This document shows, one piece after another, positions 1 through 5,433 of a stretch of 5,857 bases of DNA. Source of the DNA: Spirochaetales bacterium (GTDB lineage: Bacteria; Spirochaetota; Spirochaetia; Sphaerochaetales; Sphaerochaetaceae); contig JAGBRG010000030.1 in assembly GCA_017632495.1 (NCBI GenBank), positions 1 through 5,857 on the forward strand, given 5' to 3'. How positions within the stretch are numbered: the stretch's first letter is position 1; every line of letters starts with the position of its first letter. A program made the position numbers and the translations under genes. The notes under the pieces were generated by a model. That model saw nothing but the letters and a program-made list of their open reading frames with translations. It was not told the origin of the DNA and did not search any database.

Positions 1-489
1 ATCAAGGAAAAGCTTTTCGACGCCATCGGCTTTTAGTCCTATTCGGAAAAAACGCAGCTGGACATCGCCGCGGCCAACATAATGATGTTTACGGCCTCGA
101 AGATGCTGGAAGTAGGAAAATCTGTGATTCTGGACAATAATTTCGAGGACCGCAACATCGAGAATCTCAAAGCGGTGATTGAAAAATATCCGTGCAATGT
201 CATCACCGTGAGATTCGACTGCGATATGAAAGAGGCCTACAGGCGCTATGTCTTGAGGGACAAGGATCCCTCGCGCCACATAGGACACGTTCTTATGACC
301 TGCTACCCGCCTGTGGAGGGTGTAGTTGATGCGGTCAAGGACATGACGGAGGAGAGCTTTTGCGAGAAATACACACGGCGCGGAACACTGCGTTTTTCAA
401 TGGGAAAGCTGATCTGCGTGGACGCAACGGATTTCAAAAGTGTCTGCTATCCTCAGATACTTCAACAGCTGAAGGCCGTACTTGTCTGA
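1..489 (+). pseudogene. 3' part of a P-loop kinase-like gene, interrupted by an in-frame TAG
   Basis: The frame is open from the window edge to a TGA at 487-489, except for a TAG at 34-36. Sequence before the stop (IKEKLFDAIGF) and after it (SYSEKTQLDIAAANIMMF) reads like one continuous protein. No ribosome-binding site precedes the ATGs at 82 or 85, so a genuine start there is unlikely. Downstream segments SVILDNNFEDRN, VITVRFDCDMKEAYRRYVLRD and DPSRHIGHVL resemble predicted small-molecule or zeta-toxin-like kinases of the P-loop (AAA_33-type) group: a Walker-B-like strand, then an arginine-rich lid. The Walker A motif would lie upstream of the window and cannot be checked. The substrate is unknown. 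The TAG could be a true nonsense mutation, a sequencing error, or a recoded codon. No terminator with a T-run follows. The kinase-like family call is moderate; the interruption itself is plainly visible. Confidence 0.6.
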
Positions 490-495
490 GTATGG

Positions 496-510
496 CGGAC
501 ACTTTGTCCG
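496..510. promoter_or_regulatory. Short GC palindrome downstream of the kinase-like gene
   Basis: CGGACA and TGTCCG form a perfect 6-bp inverted repeat around a 3-base CTT centre, seven bases after the stop codon of the kinase-like gene. There is no T-run after it, so it is a poor intrinsic terminator. It could be a weak mRNA 3' hairpin or a protein-binding site. Its function is not known. Confidence 0.3.
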
Positions 511-559
511 TATATGTGACAATGTTGCGCTGAAGTGTTGCTATTCTGACATTTATTTC

Positions 560-574
560 AAATATGTAATATTT
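560..574. promoter_or_regulatory. AT-rich palindrome just upstream of the mgl promoter (possible operator)
   Basis: AAATAT and ATATTT are inverted around GTA and end five bases before the -35 box of the mglB promoter. That position suits an activator or repressor site. Such short AT palindromes also arise by chance in AT-rich spacers, so this is only a candidate. Confidence 0.25.
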
Positions 575-579
575 CTCAA

Positions 580-609
580 TTGACAGTTCAAAAAAACGGC
601 CTGTATCAT
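580..609 (+). promoter_or_regulatory. Sigma-70-type promoter of the mgl operon
   Basis: A perfect -35 box TTGACA (580-585) is followed after 18 bases by TATCAT (604-609), which matches the -10 consensus at five of six positions. Transcription would start near 616, leaving a leader of about 38 bases before mglB. A small inverted repeat, TGAAA (610-614) and TTTCA (621-625), straddles the likely start site and might serve as an operator, though this is weak. The near-consensus boxes suggest a strong promoter, in keeping with an abundant binding protein. Confidence 0.7.
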
Positions 610-653
610 TGAAATAGACTTTTCAGGAAATCTAATTAAGGGGGTATTTCTAA

Positions 654-1661
654 ATGAGAAAAGTTTTCATGGTACTGCTTATCGCAGTCGTCGTCCTCAC
701 CGGTGTATTCGCACAGGGTGCTCAGGAAACTTCAGGTGTCAAGACCTACAAGGTCGGTGTCGGAATTTATCAGTTTGATGATAACTTCATGACTCTTTAC
801 AGAAACGAGATTCTGGCTTATTTCAAGACTCTCGAGACAGCAAATGTGAAGTACAACGTCACAATCGTTGATGGAAAGAACGACATGGCAGAGCAGTCAA
901 ACCAGGTCGATAACTTCATCACACAGGGCATGGATGTCATCATCCTCAACCTTGTTCAGACTTCTTCAGCAGATGCTATCATCGACAAGATTGTCGCAGC
1001 TGGTATTCCTCTCGTTCTGATCAACAGAGAGCCTCTTGCTTATGCAAAAGACGGTTCAACTCTTGATGAGTCATATGAGGGAATCCTCAAGAACCCGAAA
1101 GTCTGCTATGTCGGTGCTGACGCAAGACAGTCCGGTTCATTCCAGGGCAGAATCATTGCTGAGCTTCCAGATCACGGTGATGTCAACAAAGACGGTGTTG
1201 TCTCTTACATCATGATTGAGGGAGACCCGGAGAACATCGATGCTCAGTACAGAACAGAGTTCTCAATCAAGTACCTGAAGGATCAGGGAATCAAGGTCAA
1301 CTGCCTCGACGATCAGGTCGGTAACTGGGCTCAGGCAAAGGGTCAGGAAATCTGCGCAAACGCTCTTGCTAAGTACGGCAAGGATATTGAAGTTGTCTTC
1401 TGTAACAACGACGCCATGGCACTCGGTGCTGCAGCAGCCATCCAGGCAGCTGGAAGAACAGTCGGAAAGGACATCTACCTTGTTGGTGTCGATGCTCTTG
1501 ACGAGTGTGTAGAGATGGTCAAGAACGGAACCATGACCGGAACAGTTCTGAACGACCACATCGGTCAGTCACACACAGCAGTTGATGTCGCAGTCGAGCT
1601 TCTTCTCGGCAACCCCATCAAGAACTACTACTGGGTTGACTATGTCATGGTCACAAAGTGA
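654..1661 (+). CDS. mglB: Glucose/galactose-binding periplasmic protein MglB
   Basis: This is the solute-binding component of the mgl ABC importer; it captures glucose or galactose outside the inner membrane and delivers it to MglC. The 335-residue precursor starts with a signal peptide (about 1-20, MRK, a hydrophobic core, then VFA before QG). There is no lipobox cysteine, so a soluble protein is expected. Aligning by eye with E. coli MglB, the sugar-contact residues are kept: D43, F45, N99, D196, R200, W225, N252, D280 and N300. The exception is E. coli His152, which is replaced by N194. The EF-hand-like calcium loop DVNKDGVVS (176-184) and the distant ligand E246 are also present. The C-terminus is roughly ten residues shorter than in E. 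coli. The start is set by AAGGGGG (638-644), nine bases upstream. All seven arginines use AGA, suggesting selected codon use and high expression. Mature MglB here contains five cysteines. Confidence 0.95.
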   Translation: MRKVFMVLLIAVVVLTGVFAQGAQETSGVKTYKVGVGIYQFDDNFMTLYRNEILAYFKTLETANVKYNVTIVDGKNDMAEQSNQVDNFITQGMDVIILNLVQTSSADAIIDKIVAAGIPLVLINREPLAYAKDGSTLDESYEGILKNPKVCYVGADARQSGSFQGRIIAELPDHGDVNKDGVVSYIMIEGDPENIDAQYRTEFSIKYLKDQGIKVNCLDDQVGNWAQAKGQEICANALAKYGKDIEVVFCNNDAMALGAAAAIQAAGRTVGKDIYLVGVDALDECVEMVKNGTMTGTVLNDHIGQSHTAVDVAVELLLGNPIKNYYWVDYVMVTK

Positions 1662-1679
1662 CAAAAAGCTTAAAAGCGA

Positions 1680-1713
1680 AACGGGCAGGGCGTTGTGCCC
1701 TCCCGTTTTTTTT
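1680..1713 (+). terminator. Intrinsic terminator between mglB and mglA (probably partial)
   Basis: An 11-bp stem pairs 1680-1691 with 1697-1707, with one bulged C at 1686 and a GTTGT loop. The stem is GC-rich (GGG/CCC and AGGGC/GCCCT blocks). It merges into a run of eight Ts (1706-1713). No convincing promoter was found between it and mglA, so mglA and mglC probably depend on read-through. A partial terminator or mRNA-stabilising hairpin here would keep mglB expression above that of the ATPase and permease. Confidence 0.88.
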
Positions 1714-1763
1714 GTATAAAATCAAACTATCAATCCGCACCCAGCGGAATACGGAGATGACAT

Positions 1764-3275
1764 ATGTCTGAATATCTTCTTGAGATGAAGGACGTGAGCA
1801 AGGCTTTCCCCGGAGTACAGGCCCTAAGTCACGCCCAACTGCAACTCAAGCCAGGTCATGTCCACGCCCTGATGGGAGAGAACGGAGCCGGAAAGTCCAC
1901 CCTGATGAAATGCATGTTCGGCATTTACAAGATGGATGAAGGCCAGATTCTGATTGACGGACAGCCGGTCACAATCAAAGACCCGATCGATGCCCTCTCA
2001 AAAGGTATCGCAATGGTCCACCAGGAACTCCAGCCGATTCCTGCAAGAACCATCGGAGAGAACATCTTCCTCGGAAGATATCCGATAAAGAAACTGTTGG
2101 GTTTCATCCCCACAGTCGACCACGACAAAATGTACAAGGACACCGATGCCCTTCTGAAGAAAGTCAAACTCCCGTTTGACTCAAAACAGCTGGTCGGATC
2201 CTTGAGCACATCACAGATGCAGCTTGTGGAAATCGCAAAAGCGGTTTCAGCCAACTGTCGTGTCCTAATTCTAGACGAGCCCACGTCATCGCTTACCCAG
2301 AACGAAGTCGATTCACTGTTCGACATCATCAACGACCTGCGTAAGGATGGCGTTGCAATAGTTTATATCTCGCACAAGATGGACGAGATTCTCAAAATCA
2401 GCGACGAGGTCACAATCATGAGAGACGGCCAGTACGTCGGAACCTGGGAGGCCAAAGAGCTCACAACGACCTCGATCATCACCAAGATGGTCGGCCGAGA
2501 GCTCACCAACCTCTTCCCCAAGAGGGAAAACGTTCCCGGCGAAGTCGTCTTCCAGGTCGAGGACTTCACCTCCATCAACCCCAAGAGCTTCCGCCATGTG
2601 AGCTTCAACATCCGCAAAGGCGAAATCCTCGGTGTCGGCGGCCTTGTCGGCGCCCAGCGAACCGAGCTCATGGAAGGCATCTTCGGAATCCGAAGCCACA
2701 TCTCCGGAAAGGTCTTCCTCAACGGCAAAGAGCTTAAAATCAACAGACCCAAGGACGCCATCGACCACGGAGTCGCCATGCTCACCGAAAGCCGCAGAAC
2801 CTCCGGAATCATGGGAGTCCTCTCCGTTGCCGACAACATCTCGATTTCATCCCTCAAGAAATACCTGGACTACGGAATCTGCATCAACAGCTCCAAGGTC
2901 GAGGCCCTTGTTCAGGACAATGTCCGCAAGATGAACATCAAGACTCCGTCGAGCAAAACGCTCATCCAGTCCCTCTCCGGTGGAAACCAGCAGAAGGTCA
3001 TCATCGGCCGCTGGCTGGCCAACGACCCGGACGTCCTGATTCTGGATGAGCCCACACGAGGAATCGATGTCGGAGCCAAGTATGAAATCTACTGCATCAT
3101 CGCAGAGCTTGCGAAGCAGGGCAAAAGCATTCTCATGATCACCAGTGAAATGGGTGAGCTTTTGGGAATGTCCGACAGAATAATGGTAATGTGCGACGGA
3201 AGATGCACAGGTTTCCTTGAAGGCGATAAGGCAACCCAGCAGAACGTCATGGAACTTGCCACAAAGTTTGAGTAA
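1764..3275 (+). CDS. mglA: Galactose/methyl-galactoside import ATP-binding protein MglA
   Basis: This is the cytoplasmic energising subunit: a 503-residue protein with two fused ABC domains, close to the 506 residues of E. coli MglA. Domain 1 has Walker A GENGAGKST (38-46), Q-loop Q87, a degenerate signature LSTSQMQ (147-153), Walker B VLILDEPTSSL (167-177) and switch His204. Domain 2 has a degenerate Walker A (GLVGAQRTEL, 293-302; no P-loop lysine), a proper signature LSGGNQQK (404-411) and Walker B VLILDEPTRGID (424-435). Serine 461 sits at the switch-histidine position. This asymmetry is normal in the MglA/RbsA/XylG family and suggests one fully active ATP site. The ATG at 1764 is chosen because GGAG (1753-1756) lies seven bases upstream and the conserved N-terminus begins there. 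The gene ends in tandem stops, TAATAA (3273-3278). Codon use is more mixed than in mglB. Confidence 0.95.
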   Translation: MSEYLLEMKDVSKAFPGVQALSHAQLQLKPGHVHALMGENGAGKSTLMKCMFGIYKMDEGQILIDGQPVTIKDPIDALSKGIAMVHQELQPIPARTIGENIFLGRYPIKKLLGFIPTVDHDKMYKDTDALLKKVKLPFDSKQLVGSLSTSQMQLVEIAKAVSANCRVLILDEPTSSLTQNEVDSLFDIINDLRKDGVAIVYISHKMDEILKISDEVTIMRDGQYVGTWEAKELTTTSIITKMVGRELTNLFPKRENVPGEVVFQVEDFTSINPKSFRHVSFNIRKGEILGVGGLVGAQRTELMEGIFGIRSHISGKVFLNGKELKINRPKDAIDHGVAMLTESRRTSGIMGVLSVADNISISSLKKYLDYGICINSSKVEALVQDNVRKMNIKTPSSKTLIQSLSGGNQQKVIIGRWLANDPDVLILDEPTRGIDVGAKYEIYCIIAELAKQGKSILMITSEMGELLGMSDRIMVMCDGRCTGFLEGDKATQQNVMELATKFE

Positions 3276-3292
3276 TAAGGAGATAGACTGTC

Positions 3293-4321
3293 ATGGCAGC
3301 ATCATTGGATAAAAGTAACAACAAAGGCGTGGCCGCACGCATCTTGGCAACTGCCAAATCAAACCCGATTGTTGTGCTTCTGGTTCTTGTAAGCATCGTA
3401 GTCGGATTCACAACACAGAACTTCTTCTCATGGGGAAACCTGGGAAACCTTGTCAGTAACACTGCAATCAGATTCCTCATCGCCCTTGGAGTTTCAGGCT
3501 GTCTCATCACAAAGGGAACAGACCTCTCCGCAGGTCGTCAGGTGGGTCTCGCCGCCTGTATCGCAGGTGTTCTGATTCAGCGCGGAGACTACACCGGACG
3601 TCTCTATAAGACCATCCCTGAAATGAACATGTGGCTTGTCCTTCTTATTGTTCTGGCAATCGGAGCATTCATAGGATTCATCAACGGCTGGATCATTTCC
3701 CGCCTCAAAGTCCCACCATTTATCACAACACTCGGAACCCAGACCATCGTCTACGGTTTCTGTCTTGTCTTCACCGACGCACAGCCGATCGGAGGCTTCC
3801 AGCAGGTCTATACCAAGCTGATCACCGGAAGAATCGGAAACGTCCGAGGCTTCTACCTCCCGTACCTTCTGTTCGTCGCACTGGTCTTCGGACTTCTGTT
3901 CTGGTTCATCTATAACAAGACCACCCACGGAAAATACATGTATGCAATCGGTGGTAACGAGGTCGCCGCAGAGGTTTCAGGTGTTAACACAAAGAACACC
4001 CTGCTGAGAATCTATATCATCGCCGGTGTCATGTACGCACTTGCAGGATACCTGCTTGCCGCAAAGTCCGGTGGAGCTTCCGCTTCCATGGGCCAGGGCT
4101 ACGAGCTTGAGGCCATTGCCGGATGTACAATCGGTGGTGTCTCAACAACCGGAGGTATCGGACGTGTCACAGGTGTTCTGGTCGGAGTTCTGGTGTTCGA
4201 GCTTCTGAAGATCGTTCTTCAGTTCCTCGGCGTCAACCCGTACTACAACTATGTTGTCCAGGGCCTTGTCATTGTCGTTGCAGTTGCACTGGATATCAGA
4301 AAGTACATTGCAAAGAAGTAA
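3293..4321 (+). CDS. mglC: Galactose/methyl-galactoside permease MglC
   Basis: This is the inner-membrane channel subunit, which would act as a homodimer with MglA and receive sugar from MglB. At 342 residues it matches the E. coli protein (336). Hydrophobic segments are visible at about 24-40, 56-74, 85-97, 112-134, 145-161, 188-207, 236-257, 292-311 and 318-334, typical of the BPD_transp_2 (ribose/galactose permease) family. The family signature GTDLSAGRQVGL is at 75-86. The cytoplasmic loop AIGGNEVAAEVSGV (218-231), likely contacting the ATPase, and ELEAIAGCTIGG (271-282) are well kept. The start ATG at 3293 follows AAGGAG (3277-3282) by ten bases. The gap to mglA is 17 bases, so the two are surely co-transcribed and possibly translationally coupled. 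Confidence 0.95.
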   Translation: MAASLDKSNNKGVAARILATAKSNPIVVLLVLVSIVVGFTTQNFFSWGNLGNLVSNTAIRFLIALGVSGCLITKGTDLSAGRQVGLAACIAGVLIQRGDYTGRLYKTIPEMNMWLVLLIVLAIGAFIGFINGWIISRLKVPPFITTLGTQTIVYGFCLVFTDAQPIGGFQQVYTKLITGRIGNVRGFYLPYLLFVALVFGLLFWFIYNKTTHGKYMYAIGGNEVAAEVSGVNTKNTLLRIYIIAGVMYALAGYLLAAKSGGASASMGQGYELEAIAGCTIGGVSTTGGIGRVTGVLVGVLVFELLKIVLQFLGVNPYYNYVVQGLVIVVAVALDIRKYIAKK

Positions 4322-4343
4322 GGCTTATTTTACTTCAGTTTCA

Positions 4344-4368
4344 GGCTCCCGTCTTGGGAGCCTTTTTT
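4344..4368 (+). terminator. Intrinsic terminator ending the mgl operon
   Basis: A perfect 7-bp stem, GGCTCCC (4344-4350) with GGGAGCC (4356-4362), closes a GTCTT loop and is followed by six Ts (4363-4368). It starts 22 bases after the mglC stop, separating the operon from the genes to the right. Confidence 0.9.
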
Positions 4369-4409
4369 GTGCGCCTTGCATGTGCAGCTGATTGACAATC
4401 GGAGGTCGG

Positions 4410-4469
4410 ATGATTGGGATTACATCTTTTTTGCTGTATCACTTATCTTTTTTGCAAAAAAAACGATAA
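4410..4469 (+). CDS. Possible 19-residue hydrophobic peptide (doubtful small ORF)
   Basis: A GGAGG motif (4401-4405) lies four bases before an ATG at 4410, which opens a 19-codon frame ending in TAA at 4467-4469. The peptide, MIGITSFLLYHLSFLQKKR, is hydrophobic with a basic tail, as seen in small membrane peptides and leader peptides. Its second half is encoded by the repeat region, so the composition may simply reflect T-rich DNA. A promoter that would place this ribosome-binding site in a transcript is not evident, since a start driven by the TTGACA at 4392 would fall downstream of it. It is reported because its ribosome-binding site is better than those of the two genes that follow. Confidence 0.15.
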   Translation: MIGITSFLLYHLSFLQKKR

Positions 4470-4520
4470 AAAAGATAAGAACTTATCTTTTTGCTTTACA
4501 AATCGATAAAAAAGATAAGA
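4441..4520. repeat. Two tandem 40-bp repeat units with internal inverted arms and phased A/T tracts
   Basis: Units 4441-4480 and 4481-4520 agree at 33 of 40 positions. The first 12 and last 17 bases are identical; differences lie in the middle. Each unit is itself an inverted repeat: CTTATCTTTTT at the left and AAAAAGATAAG at the right. The four arms, at 4442-4453, 4468-4479, 4482-4492 and 4508-4519, therefore alternate in direction, and the two central arms form a near-perfect palindrome around AA. A degenerate fifth arm (ACATCTTTTTTGC) lies at 4422-4434. The A or T tracts are centred near 4430, 4450, 4460, 4470, 4490 and 4510, close to multiples of the helical turn, which predicts bent DNA. 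The array ends eight bases before the next gene, suggesting a role in its expression. Confidence 0.85.
4452..4519 (+). promoter_or_regulatory. Candidate promoters embedded in the repeat units
   Basis: Each repeat unit offers a weak sigma-70-like pair: TTGCAA (4452-4457) with GATAAG (4474-4479), spacing 16, and TTGCTT (4491-4496) with GATAAG (4514-4519), spacing 17. The -10 matches share only ATAA with the consensus. Use of the second pair would start transcription near 4526, almost at the ATG of the next gene, giving a nearly leaderless message. No better promoter was seen between the mgl terminator and the gene. This is inference. Confidence 0.25.
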
Positions 4521-4528
4521 ATTGAGAT

Positions 4529-5416
4529 ATGAACAAACAAGAAATCATAGAAATACTAGAACAAACATCCATTTCATTAGAGGAGACAATGATTTCTGCC
4601 TCATATTGTGATGGAGAGCATCTGAATTATAAGAGTGTTAATGGCTGTCCGGCTTTTTATGCCCGGACATCAGACGGAAAGCAGGTTTATGTCAATTCCA
4701 CCGATGAAAGAAGGATTCAGGAGCTGGCCTCCGCCTATTATGCCAAGAAGCTCAAGGCGGCGGCCGAGAGGGAGAAGAAGCAGATAGACAGTTGTATAAT
4801 GATTCTCAAGAAAGATGCTGACAAAAGTGATGTCGATACTGTTTTTGACAGACTGCCAGAGGCAATAAAGCAAAAGGCAAAGCTTACGGAGCTTACAAGT
4901 GAGGGCTATGCGCAAAAGTGGCAGGAAAGCAACGGGATTGTGAAAAAGAGACGTACTCATAAGCAGGACGACTATCACAAATACAAGACACTCAGAGGCG
5001 ATTATGTGGCCTCAAAGAGTGAGGTGATAATAGCAGACAGGCTGTTTGTGAAAGGAATACCGTATCACTATGAGATTGCGTTGGCGCCAGAGGCCGTGTT
5101 GGATGAGTCACGGCCGGTGTTCGACGATTATGGAAGGTTTGTGGGCTTTGAGAGCATGGGCAACGGTCCGGACAGCGCGGATACGCTTCATCCCGATTTC
5201 TTTGTGCTGAACAAGAGGACGAGGAAGGCTTATTTCTGGGAGCACCTTGGCAGGATGGATGATGCGCAGTACTGCATGAAGAACTTCAACAGGTTCATGA
5301 GGATTCTTGATGCCGGTTATGTGATAGGTGAGGACCTGATTGTGACACATGAGGACTCGAGGATTCCGCTGAGGATTGAGGATATTGAGAAAATAATTGA
5401 AAAGTACTTGAGTTGA
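4529..5416 (+). CDS. Conserved uncharacterised protein with PD-(D/E)XK nuclease-like C-terminal domain
   Basis: The 295-residue product has two parts. Residues 1-140 are mostly helical, with a charged stretch rich in Lys and Glu (about 60-95, including LASAYYAKKLKAAAEREKK) that could form a coiled coil. Residues 155-295 resemble a restriction-endonuclease fold: a helix with SKSE (162-165), then HPDF (221-224) and a strand ending WEHLG (237-241). E165, D223 and E238 are the probable metal-binding acids. The usual ExK lysine is not at the expected place (E-H-L), so activity is uncertain. Similar proteins, with the SKSE...PDF...WEH order, are recalled as hypothetical proteins in many gut anaerobes; their role is unknown to me. 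The 186-220 loop looks longer than usual. The ATG at 4529 has almost no ribosome-binding site (GAG two bases upstream). Met21 at 4589 has AGAGGAG three bases before it, but starting there would lose the N-terminal helix. Arginine codons are mainly AGG, unlike mglB. Confidence 0.75.
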   Translation: MNKQEIIEILEQTSISLEETMISASYCDGEHLNYKSVNGCPAFYARTSDGKQVYVNSTDERRIQELASAYYAKKLKAAAEREKKQIDSCIMILKKDADKSDVDTVFDRLPEAIKQKAKLTELTSEGYAQKWQESNGIVKKRRTHKQDDYHKYKTLRGDYVASKSEVIIADRLFVKGIPYHYEIALAPEAVLDESRPVFDDYGRFVGFESMGNGPDSADTLHPDFFVLNKRTRKAYFWEHLGRMDDAQYCMKNFNRFMRILDAGYVIGEDLIVTHEDSRIPLRIEDIEKIIEKYLS

Positions 5417-5433
5417 ATTATCATATTAGAGAT

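Noticed and set aside
1..489. Evidence for a TAG-reassigned genetic code
   Set aside because: Only one in-frame TAG is seen, in a fragment at the edge, and the five other main frames contain none; a nonsense mutation or error is simpler.
1714..1763. Internal promoter for mglA
   Set aside because: A TATAAA lies at 1715-1720, but the proper upstream distance falls in the GC hairpin with no -35-like box.
2313..2857. Long open frames on the minus strand within mglA (two overlapping, about 150 residues each)
   Set aside because: They lie opposite clear ABC ATPase motifs, have no recognisable domains, and arise from the codon pattern of the GC-richer part of mglA.
3494..3928. Minus-strand open frame of 144 codons within mglC
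   Set aside because: It is a shadow of a confirmed membrane protein gene; its acidic composition mirrors the opposite strand.
4392..4425. Promoter using the TTGACA at 4392-4397
   Set aside because: The -35 box is perfect, but the sequence 17 bases later (TGGGAT) is a poor -10, and the next T/A-rich option is about 22 bases away.
4441..4520. CRISPR-like array
   Set aside because: Only two units directly abutting, no spacers, low complexity, and no cas genes nearby.
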